This document shows, in pieces, positions 43,511-50,485 of a stretch of 50,485 bases of DNA. The stretch comes from Clostridium sp. (lineage in GTDB: Bacteria; Bacillota; Clostridia; Clostridiales; Clostridiaceae): NCBI GenBank assembly GCA_017435645.1, contig JAFSER010000040.1, positions 1 to 50,485 of the forward strand, written 5' to 3'. Under the pieces are notes generated by a model that ran no database searches, was not told the DNA's origin, and saw only the letters and a list, made by a program, of their open reading frames with translations. Each line of letters opens with the position of its first letter. Position 1 is the first letter of the stretch. A program made the position numbers and the translations under genes.

Positions 43511-44752
43511 ATGAGAAGAAGAGTTGTAGTAACTGGATTAGGTGCCATAACACCAATTGGTAATTCTGTTAATAGTTTTTGGAATTCTATTAAAGAAGGA
43601 AAAAATGGAATAGATAAAATTACTACTTTTGATACAACAGATTTTAAAGTGAAATTAGCAGCAGAAGTTAAAAATTTTAATCCTGAGGAATATTTAGGGA
43701 AAAAAGATGCAAGAAGACTGGATAGATTTTTACAATTTGCCTTAATAAGCGCTAAGGAATGTATCAAGGATAGTAATATTGATTTAGATTCAGTAGATAG
43801 AGAAAGAATTGGAGTAATATATAGCTCAGGAATTGGCGGAATTAAGACTTTAGAAACTCAGATGACTAATTTAATACACAAAGGACCTAGTAGAGTATCT
43901 CCTTTAGCTATACCTACATTAATTTCTAATATGGCAGCAGGTAGTATTGCAATAGAATTTGGAATTTTAGGAAGTTGTTTAAGTATAACTACTGCTTGTG
44001 CATCATCAACTCATGCCATTGGTGAAGCATATAGAAGTATAAAAGATGGATATTTAGATAGAGCTATAGTTGGAGGTTCAGAGGCATCTATATGTAGATT
44101 TGCTATTGCTGGATTTCAGTCAATGACAGCTTTAAGTAAAAGTGAAGAAGTAAATAGAGCATCAATTCCATTTGATAAGGATAGAAATGGATTTGTAATG
44201 GGAGAAGGTGCAGGAGCTTTATTAATTGAAGATTTAGAAAATGCAATTGCAAGAGGGGCTAAAATATATGGAGAAATTATAGGATATGGAACAACTTGTG
44301 ATGCTTATCATATTACATCTCCTAAATTAGATGGTGATGGTGCATATAGATGTATGAAGAACGCGATAAATGATGCTAAAATTTCACTAGATAAAATTGA
44401 CTATATTAATGCTCATGGGACTTCAACAGAGTTAAATGATAAAATAGAAACAATAGCAATAAAAAATACTTTTGGAGATGAAAATAAGAATATATACGTT
44501 AGTTCTACTAAATCAATGACAGGGCATCTGCTAGGAGCTGCTGGAGCAATTGAAGCGATAGTTTCAATAAAAGCATTAGAAGAGGGATTTGTACCAGCTA
44601 CTATTAATTATGTTAATTATGATGAAGAATGTGATTTAAATTTAGTAGTTAATAAAGGAAAGAAAGCTGAAATTAAATATGTTATGTCTAATTCATTAGG
44701 CTTTGGAGGGCATAATGGAGCCTTAATATTTAAAAAATGGGAAGGAAAATAA
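43511..44752 (+). CDS. fabF: 3-oxoacyl-ACP synthase II
   Basis: 413 aa elongating condensing enzyme. Cys163 in TTACASS, His in NAHGTST and His in GHLLGAAG form the C-H-H site. Length is standard. GGAGAAGGAG precedes the ATG. The next gene starts one base past its stop. Confidence 0.96.
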   Translation: MRRRVVVTGLGAITPIGNSVNSFWNSIKEGKNGIDKITTFDTTDFKVKLAAEVKNFNPEEYLGKKDARRLDRFLQFALISAKECIKDSNIDLDSVDRERIGVIYSSGIGGIKTLETQMTNLIHKGPSRVSPLAIPTLISNMAAGSIAIEFGILGSCLSITTACASSTHAIGEAYRSIKDGYLDRAIVGGSEASICRFAIAGFQSMTALSKSEEVNRASIPFDKDRNGFVMGEGAGALLIEDLENAIARGAKIYGEIIGYGTTCDAYHITSPKLDGDGAYRCMKNAINDAKISLDKIDYINAHGTSTELNDKIETIAIKNTFGDENKNIYVSSTKSMTGHLLGAAGAIEAIVSIKALEEGFVPATINYVNYDEECDLNLVVNKGKKAEIKYVMSNSLGFGGHNGALIFKKWEGK

Positions 44753-44753
44753 A

Positions 44754-45239
44754 ATGTTAAATTATGAGCAAATTAAAAGTTTAATTCAAACAATTGATTC
44801 TTCTTCTTTAAGAATATTTGAACTAGAAGATAAAGACTTTAAATTAAAGTTAAGTAAAAATAATGAAGGTATTAGAGAAAATGTTAATCAAGTATTAAAT
44901 AATACTAAGGTTGAAGAAACTTTTATAGAAGAAAGCGAAATAATAGTTAATAAAGGGAATATAAATAATAATACGAATATAGAAGTTAATAATAAAGAAG
45001 AACATTCTAATATAATTAAATCACCATTAGTTGGAACTTATTATTCAGCAGGTAGTCCAGGGGCAGAACCTTACGTAAAAAAAGGTGATTATGTAAAAAA
45101 AGGTGATACTCTTTGTATAATAGAAGCTATGAAGATAATGAATGAGATAACATCAGATTTTGATGGTAAAATTGTAGAAATATTAAGAAATGATGAAGAT
45201 ATTGTAGAGTACGGTATGGAATTATTTGTAATAAAGTAG
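44754..45239 (+). CDS. accB: Biotin carboxyl carrier protein of acetyl-CoA carboxylase
   Basis: 161 aa. C-terminal biotinyl domain with EAMKIMN; Lys127 is the biotin site. The middle (about 45-85) is a flexible Asn/Glu-rich linker. BirA, encoded about 3.6 kb downstream, would attach biotin. Starts one base after fabF. Confidence 0.94.
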   Translation: MLNYEQIKSLIQTIDSSSLRIFELEDKDFKLKLSKNNEGIRENVNQVLNNTKVEETFIEESEIIVNKGNINNNTNIEVNNKEEHSNIIKSPLVGTYYSAGSPGAEPYVKKGDYVKKGDTLCIIEAMKIMNEITSDFDGKIVEILRNDEDIVEYGMELFVIK

Positions 45240-45248
45240 GTGATGATT

Positions 45249-45665
45249 TTGGATATAAAAGAAATAATGGAAATAATACCACATAGATATCCATTTTTAT
45301 TAATAGATAAAATTGAATATTTAGAAGGAAATAAGATTATTGCAATAAAAAATGTTACTATTAATGAATACTTTTTTCAAGGACACTTTCCAGTAGAGCC
45401 AGTTATGCCAGGAGTATTGATAGTTGAAGCTTTAGCTCAAGCTGGAGCAGTTGCTTTGTTAAAAAGAGAGGAATTTAAAGGGAAAATAGCTTATTTTGGA
45501 GGAATAAATAAAGCTAAATTTAGAAAGAAAGTTGTTCCTGGAGATACTCTAAGGTTGGAAGTAGAATTAATAAAAATAAGAGGTTCGGCAGGTATAGGGA
45601 AAGGGATTGCTTATGTAGGTGATAAGAAGGTGTGTGAGGCAGAATTAACCTTTATGGTTGGATAA
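45249..45665 (+). CDS. fabZ: 3-hydroxyacyl-ACP dehydratase
   Basis: 138 aa hot-dog protein. Catalytic His46 in [12 protein letters not shown] and Glu60. I place the start at a TTG (45249), five bases after AGGTGA. GTG 45240 and ATG 45243 overlap that ribosome site and would add two or three residues. It dehydrates 3-hydroxyacyl-ACP. In this genome layout the source of unsaturated acids is not visible. Confidence 0.92.
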   Translation: MDIKEIMEIIPHRYPFLLIDKIEYLEGNKIIAIKNVTINEYFFQGHFPVEPVMPGVLIVEALAQAGAVALLKREEFKGKIAYFGGINKAKFRKKVVPGDTLRLEVELIKIRGSAGIGKGIAYVGDKKVCEAELTFMVG

Positions 45666-45683
45666 GATAAAAGAGGTGTTTAA

Positions 45684-47027
45684 ATGATTAGAAAGGTATT
45701 AATAGCTAATAGAGGAGAAATAGCAGTAAGGATAATAAGAGCTTGTAAGGAACTTGGAATAGAAACAGTGGCTATTTACTCAGAAGTTGACAAGGAGGCT
45801 ATGCATACACAATTAGCAGATGAAGCTATATGTGTAGGAAAACCTAAATCTAAGGAATCATATTTAAATGAAAGTAATATATTAAGTGCCGCAGTAATAA
45901 CAAAATGTAATGCAGTACATCCAGGATTTGGGTTTTTATCTGAAAATGCTGAATTTGCTGGAATGTGTGAAGAATGTAATATTAAATTTATAGGCCCATC
46001 TAGTGAAACAATTGCTATAATGGGAAATAAATCTAAAGCAAGAGAAATAATGAAGGAAGCTGGAGTACCTATAATACCAGGAAGTAATGGGATAATAGAT
46101 AATTTAGATAATGCATATAAAGAAGCAGAAATAATTGGATATCCAGTTATAATTAAAGCAGCTCTAGGGGGTGGTGGTAAAGGGATAAGGATAGTATACG
46201 AAAAGAGTGACCTAGAAAATGCTTACTATACAGCTAAGACAGAAGCAAAAATAAATTTTGGTGATGATACTATATATATTGAGAAATTTATAGAGAATCC
46301 AAGGCATATTGAATTTCAAATTTTAGGCGATGAAAAAGGAAATGTTGTACATTTAGGAGAGAGAGATTGTACTATTCAAAGGAAAAATCAAAAGATAATA
46401 GAGGAATCACCATCTATTATTTTGAATAAGGATCTTAGAGAAAAAATGGGAGAAGCTGCTGTAATGGCAGCAAAGGCAGTAAATTATATAAATGCAGGAA
46501 CAATAGAGTTTCTTGTTGATAAATATGGAAATTTTTATTTTATGGAAATGAATACAAGAATACAGGTGGAACATCCTATAACTGAAATGGTTACATCTGT
46601 TGATATAGTTAAAGAACAAATTAAAATAGCAAGTGGAGAAGAATTAAATATTTCTCAAGAAAATATAAAAATACAAGGTCATGCTATTGAATGTAGAATA
46701 AATGCTGAAAATCCAAGGAAAGGATTTATACCTTCACCAGGGAAAATAGAATTTTTAAATTTGCCAGGAGGTAATGGAATTAGAGTAGATACAGGAGTAT
46801 TTTCAGGATATACTATACCATCTACGTATGATTCCATGATAGCAAAGGTAATAGCATATGGGAATAATAGAGAAGAAGCAATTAATAAAATGTTAAGAGC
46901 TTTAGATGAGTTTGTAATTGAAGGAATTGACAATAATATAGAATTTCATATAGATATATTAAATAATAAAAAATTTCGTTTAGGAAACTACGATACTAGT
47001 TTTATAAAGGAAGAATATAATTTATAG
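45684..47027 (+). CDS. accC: Biotin carboxylase subunit of acetyl-CoA carboxylase
   Basis: 447 aa ATP-grasp enzyme. KVLIANRGEIAVRIIRACKELG, the ATP-binding loop GGGGKGIR, HLGERDCTIQRKNQK and EMNTRIQVEHP (catalytic Glu/Arg) are all present. Carboxylates biotin on AccB. The length is normal. Confidence 0.97.
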   Translation: MIRKVLIANRGEIAVRIIRACKELGIETVAIYSEVDKEAMHTQLADEAICVGKPKSKESYLNESNILSAAVITKCNAVHPGFGFLSENAEFAGMCEECNIKFIGPSSETIAIMGNKSKAREIMKEAGVPIIPGSNGIIDNLDNAYKEAEIIGYPVIIKAALGGGGKGIRIVYEKSDLENAYYTAKTEAKINFGDDTIYIEKFIENPRHIEFQILGDEKGNVVHLGERDCTIQRKNQKIIEESPSIILNKDLREKMGEAAVMAAKAVNYINAGTIEFLVDKYGNFYFMEMNTRIQVEHPITEMVTSVDIVKEQIKIASGEELNISQENIKIQGHAIECRINAENPRKGFIPSPGKIEFLNLPGGNGIRVDTGVFSGYTIPSTYDSMIAKVIAYGNNREEAINKMLRALDEFVIEGIDNNIEFHIDILNNKKFRLGNYDTSFIKEEYNL

Positions 47028-47039
47028 TTGGTGAAAAAT

Positions 47040-47897
47040 ATGGGTATTTTTAAAAAGAGAAAATATGGAGTATTAAATATAACTAATTCAGAAGAACAAG
47101 ATTTACCTATAGTGCCTGATGGTGCTTGGATAAAGTGTAATAATTGTGGGAAAATATTATATAAAAAAATATTAGAAGATAATTATAGTATTTGTAGTAA
47201 TTGTGATTATAGCTTTAGAATTGGAAGTTATAAAAGAATAGATTTAACTATTGATAATGGAACATTTAAAGAGTTCAATAAATATATGAAGTCTAGAAAT
47301 CCAATGAATTTTCCAAACTATGAAGAAAAATTAAGAGTTAATGAAGAAAGTAGTAATGTTAATGAAGCAGTTATTACAGGAGAAGGAGAAATTAATGGTA
47401 TTAGAACTATAATTGCTGTAATGGATTCACATTTTTTAATGGGAAGTATGGGGATGGTAGTAGGAGAAAAAATTACAAGTGCCATTGAAGAAGCAACCAA
47501 AAGAAAATTGCCAATAATTATTTTTACAGCTTCTGGAGGAGCTAGAATGCAAGAAGGAATATTATCACTTATGCAAATGGCAAAAATAAGCAGTGCTTTA
47601 GCTAAGCATGATAAAGAAGGTTTATTATATATTACTGTTTTAACAGACCCTACTACAGGAGGAGTTACAGCTAGTTTTGCAATGTTAGGAGATATAATAA
47701 TAGCAGAACCAAAAGCATTAGTAGGTTTTGCAGGAAGAAGGGTAATAGAAGGAACTATAAAAGAAAAGTTACCTGATAACTTTCAAAGTTCAGAATTTTT
47801 ATTAGAACATGGGTTTGTAGATAAAATAGTAAAAAGAGAAGATATGAAAAAAACTTTATATGATTTGTTAAGATTTCATATAGATAGTGAGGTGTAG
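47040..47897 (+). CDS. accD: Acetyl-CoA carboxylase carboxyltransferase, beta subunit
   Basis: 285 aa. Zinc ribbon with C33, C36, C52 and C55 at the N-terminus, then the crotonase-type carboxyltransferase domain ([25 protein letters not shown]). ATG 47040 is six bases after GGTG; a TTG at 47028 is in frame but immediately follows the accC stop. Partner of AccA. Confidence 0.95.
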   Translation: MGIFKKRKYGVLNITNSEEQDLPIVPDGAWIKCNNCGKILYKKILEDNYSICSNCDYSFRIGSYKRIDLTIDNGTFKEFNKYMKSRNPMNFPNYEEKLRVNEESSNVNEAVITGEGEINGIRTIIAVMDSHFLMGSMGMVVGEKITSAIEEATKRKLPIIIFTASGGARMQEGILSLMQMAKISSALAKHDKEGLLYITVLTDPTTGGVTASFAMLGDIIIAEPKALVGFAGRRVIEGTIKEKLPDNFQSSEFLLEHGFVDKIVKREDMKKTLYDLLRFHIDSEV

Positions 47898-47899
47898 TT

Positions 47900-48688
47900 G
47901 TGAAAAAAATAAAAGCTTATGAAAGATTACAAATTGCAAGAATGATAGAAAGACCAACTACACTAGATTATATTGATAAAATTTTTAGTAATTTCGTTGA
48001 ACTTCATGGAGATAGAGTATTTAAAGATGATAAATCTATAATTGGAGGAATCGGGTTTTTAAATAAAAGTGCAGTAACAATAATAGGAATACAAAAAGGG
48101 AAAAATTTAAAAGAAAATATGTATAGGAACTTTGGATGTCCTAATCCAGAAGGATATAGAAAGGCTTTAAGATTAATGAAACAAGCAGAAAAGTTTAATA
48201 GACCTATAGTCTGTTTCATTAATACATCTGGTGCATATTGTGGAATTGAAGCAGAAGAAAGAGGGCAAGGAGAAGCCATTGCTAGAAATTTAATGGAAAT
48301 TTCTAAAATAAGTGTACCTATTATTTCTATAATAATAGGTGAAGGAGGTAGTGGTGGTGCTATTGCTTTAGCATGTGGAGATAGAGTATGGATTTTAGAA
48401 AATTCAATATACTCGATATTATCTCCTGAAGGATTTGCATCTATATTATTTAAAGATTCTTCTAAATCAAAAGAAGTAGCAGAAATAATGGGAATTACTT
48501 CTTATGAATTATTAAATCATGGAGTAGTAGAAAAAGTAATAAAGGAACCATCGGGTGGGGCACATAAAAATTTAGATTTAGTTGCATCATCAATAAAACT
48601 TGAATTAATTAAGGAATTTAAAATATTATGTAAAAAATCTAAAGAAACATTATTAGAAGAAAGATATAAAAGATTCAGAAAATTTTAA
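47900..48688 (+). CDS. accA: Acetyl-CoA carboxylase carboxyltransferase, alpha subunit
   Basis: 262 aa. RPTTLDYID, ELHGDR, NTSGAYCGIEAEERGQGEAIARNL and IIGEGGSGGAIALACGD are AccA motifs. It is shorter than the E. coli form, lacking part of the N-terminal helix, as in other clostridia. GTG start, with GAGGTG upstream, two bases after accD. Last gene of the operon. Confidence 0.95.
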   Translation: MKKIKAYERLQIARMIERPTTLDYIDKIFSNFVELHGDRVFKDDKSIIGGIGFLNKSAVTIIGIQKGKNLKENMYRNFGCPNPEGYRKALRLMKQAEKFNRPIVCFINTSGAYCGIEAEERGQGEAIARNLMEISKISVPIISIIIGEGGSGGAIALACGDRVWILENSIYSILSPEGFASILFKDSSKSKEVAEIMGITSYELLNHGVVEKVIKEPSGGAHKNLDLVASSIKLELIKEFKILCKKSKETLLEERYKRFRKF

Positions 48689-48704
48689 CATATATAATAA
48701 ACAT

Positions 48705-48736
48705 AGGACTATCTTTAAAAATGCTAGTCCTTTTTT
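48705..48736 (+). terminator. Terminator of the fab-acc operon
   Basis: AGGACTA (48705-48711) pairs with TAGTCCT (48725-48731), followed by TTTTT. It begins 16 bases after the accA stop. Confidence 0.75.
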
Positions 48737-48879
48737 ATTAGATTATATGATAATAATTATAAAAAATTATGAAAATAATAGGAAGAGAATCAATAATATT
48801 AAATATCTACTAGTTAATTTTATTTAAATATCTATTTATAAATTTTCTAAATTATAGTTCTGAAAAATTTTATATAGAT

Positions 48880-49644
48880 TTACAATATAATACTTATTTC
48901 TCCAGCAATGATATTTTCTAAAATATCATTTTTATTTTTAACTAATAAAGATCCATCCTTTAAAATATCAATTGGAATAATGATTTTATTACTATTTTTA
49001 TAAAATAAAGTAACTTCTTTATTAAAAATAAGAGAATTACTTTTATATTTTTCTAAAATATAGTCTTTATTTCCAAGTAGAAATTCGTTTAGATATTTAT
49101 AGAAATATTCTAAAAAAAACTCTAAAATTTTCATACTATTAAATTTTTTACCTGTTGATAAGTATAAGGAGGTTGCTTTATTTTTTAGTTCGTCGTTAAA
49201 ATCGTCTAATTCTAAATTTACATTTAAACCTATTCCAACAATAATATATTTCACTCTATTGTTATCAATTTTTGCTTCTGTTAAAATACCAGATAATTTT
49301 TTATTGTCTAAATATAAATCATTTGGCCATTTAATTTTTGTGTTAATATTAAAATTTAATAGAGCAGAATGTAGAGCTGTAGAGGATAAAATGGTTAAAA
49401 AGTTAATATCATTAGTAGAAATTGAAGGCTTTAATAATATTGAAAACCATAATCCATTATTTGTACTTGACATCCAAGGCCTACCCTTAGTACCTTTTCC
49501 TTGAGTTTGTATATCACTTATAACTAAGATATCTTTATGAAAATCATTTTCAGCTATTTTCTTACAGTATGTATTAGTTGAATTTACTTCTTTCAAATGA
49601 ATAATATCTATGTTTTTATATTTATTATTTAATAAATTAATCAT
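48880..49644 (-). CDS. birA: Biotin-[acetyl-CoA carboxylase] ligase, no DNA-binding domain
   Basis: 254 aa. STNTYCK, the biotinyl-adenylate loop GKGTKGRPWMS (usual GRGRxGRxW), KWPNDLYLDNKKLSGILTEA and GIGLNVN identify BirA. The protein starts directly with the catalytic domain, so it is a class I ligase without the helix-turn-helix of the repressor type and cannot regulate biotin genes itself. It follows the acc genes, convergent, and supplies biotin to AccB. The ribosome site upstream is AAAGAGAG, moderate. Confidence 0.92.
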   Translation of the reverse strand: MINLLNNKYKNIDIIHLKEVNSTNTYCKKIAENDFHKDILVISDIQTQGKGTKGRPWMSSTNNGLWFSILLKPSISTNDINFLTILSSTALHSALLNFNINTKIKWPNDLYLDNKKLSGILTEAKIDNNRVKYIIVGIGLNVNLELDDFNDELKNKATSLYLSTGKKFNSMKILEFFLEYFYKYLNEFLLGNKDYILEKYKSNSLIFNKEVTLFYKNSNKIIIPIDILKDGSLLVKNKNDILENIIAGEISIIL

Positions 49645-49736
49645 AAAAAGCTCTCTTTCTTTTAATAAATTAGTATATATAAGGATTATTATATATGTTG
49701 GGATGTTGGATAAAAGGTGCTATATTAAATTCATAT

Positions 49737-49765
49737 ATCTAGTAATTATTATATACTTACTAGAT
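49737..49765. other. Inverted repeat between birA and the deaminase
   Basis: ATCTAGTAA (49737-49745) and TTACTAGAT (49757-49765) are perfect arms around an 11-base AT spacer. It lies in the divergent promoter region, 107 bases before the deaminase. No T-run follows. Operator or chance palindrome. Confidence 0.4.
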
Positions 49766-49871
49766 AGTTTATAAAAGAAATTATTTAATAAATAAATATT
49801 AAATGAATTTTCTTTATTGTATAATAAAATAAATACGTTAAGAATTTTTATAGCAAAAGGAGGAATATTTA

Positions 49872-50366
49872 GTGAAAAGAAGTGATTATATTTCATGGGA
49901 TGAATACTTTATGGGAGTTGCTATTTTAGCTGGTATGAGAAGTAAGGATCCTAATACTCAAGTAGGAGCATGTATAGTTGACCATGATAATAAAATTTTA
50001 AGTCAGGGTTATAATGGATTACCTAAGGGATGTTCAGATGATGAATTTCCATGGGATAGAGAGGGAAGTACTCTTAATACTAAGTATCCATATGTAGTAC
50101 ATGCTGAACTTAATGCTATATTAAATTGTAGAGATAGAAATTTAGTTGGAGCAAAAATATATGTAGCTTTATTTCCCTGTAATGAGTGTGCAAAGGCTAT
50201 TATTCAGTGTGGTATAAAGGAAGTTGTATATCTATCAGACAAGTACTCAAATACTGATATTGTAAAAGCATCAAAAAGAATGTTTAATGCTGCTGGAATA
50301 ACATTAACTAAATTAGACTCCAAAAATAAGAATATAATGCTTTCATTTGATATTAGCAAGATTTAA
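49872..50366 (+). CDS. dCMP deaminase (ComEB-like)
   Basis: 164 aa zinc deaminase. HAE (77-79) gives the zinc His and catalytic Glu; PCNEC (102-106) gives the two zinc cysteines. RSKDPNTQVGACIV and NGLPKGCSDDEFPWDRE match deoxycytidylate deaminases, which make dUMP for thymidylate synthesis. GTG start with AAAGGAGG upstream. No competence genes are nearby, so a nucleotide-metabolism role is more likely than a DNA-uptake one. Confidence 0.9.
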   Translation: MKRSDYISWDEYFMGVAILAGMRSKDPNTQVGACIVDHDNKILSQGYNGLPKGCSDDEFPWDREGSTLNTKYPYVVHAELNAILNCRDRNLVGAKIYVALFPCNECAKAIIQCGIKEVVYLSDKYSNTDIVKASKRMFNAAGITLTKLDSKNKNIMLSFDISKI

Positions 50367-50485
50367 TAAATTACTATATTTTAACATATAGGCAATAATA
50401 TAGTAAATACATATATAATTAAGGTAAGTATATTTTAAAAATTATAAAATATTTTTATAGTTTATCAATATAGTAAATAAGTATA

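Noticed and set aside
49872-50366. Competence operon membership of the deaminase (ComEB)
   Set aside because: No comEA or comEC next to it. The ComEC-like hydrolase at 11947 lacks the channel domain and is far away.

Overview
The window looks like a stretch of a Clostridium (Bacillota, Clostridium sensu stricto) chromosome. The DNA is very AT-rich, genes carry strong AGGAGG-type ribosome sites and often GTG or TTG starts, and a T-box precedes argS. The fatty-acid cluster has the clostridial form (FabK enoyl reductase, separate AccB/C/D/A). The species cannot be named from the sequence alone.

Layout. 1-40: start of a gene cut by the window edge, probably a transposase. 283-7096: DEDDh exonuclease, arginase, a membrane-anchored unknown, an LCP cell-envelope enzyme with an Asn-rich repeat tail, a site-2-protease homologue without its zinc motif, and a Ppx/GppA-HD protein. 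7186-9257: promoter, arginine-type T-box and argS. 9447-15868: AI-2E-family transporter (apparent ATT start), a 55-aa Cys-rich protein, an RNase H-like protein, a ComEC-like metallohydrolase, plsC and a PEP-carboxykinase-like P-loop protein.

15871-23604 is an acquired and decaying island. A five-gene NikABCDE/Opp-type ABC operon (17486-22568) has clearly higher GC and different codon use from everything around it. It lies among wrecks: a possible serine-recombinase tail, an IS3-family transposase, a pyruvate kinase fragment and a DDE transposase. The two island edges carry matching inverted blocks whose outer 16 bases look like the two arms of one bidirectional terminator. This suggests that the island landed inside the terminator shared by two convergent genes.

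23612-38184 returns to the host backbone: DUF378 protein, Lrp regulator, a PHP-like protein missing its first metal motif, gamma-carbonic anhydrase, CvfB, a polar amino-acid ABC importer, a P-type calcium-type ATPase, an ABC exporter, a thioredoxin plus a thioredoxin reductase of the pyridine-nucleotide-independent type, and oleate hydratase.

38285-50366 is the fatty-acid region: a divergent FabK/NMO-like flavoprotein, then fabH-acpP-fabK-fabD-fabG-fabF-accB-fabZ-accC-accD-accA as one tight operon. FabT-like palindromes lie in the divergent promoter region. Nearby birA would biotinylate AccB. A dCMP deaminase ends the window.

I see no complete new defence or mobile system. The most distinctive observations are the island apparently splitting a terminator, two transposase genes whose ribosome sites are locked in hairpins, the ATT start, the CsoR/CstR-like operator before the thioredoxin pair, and several homologues lacking catalytic motifs.
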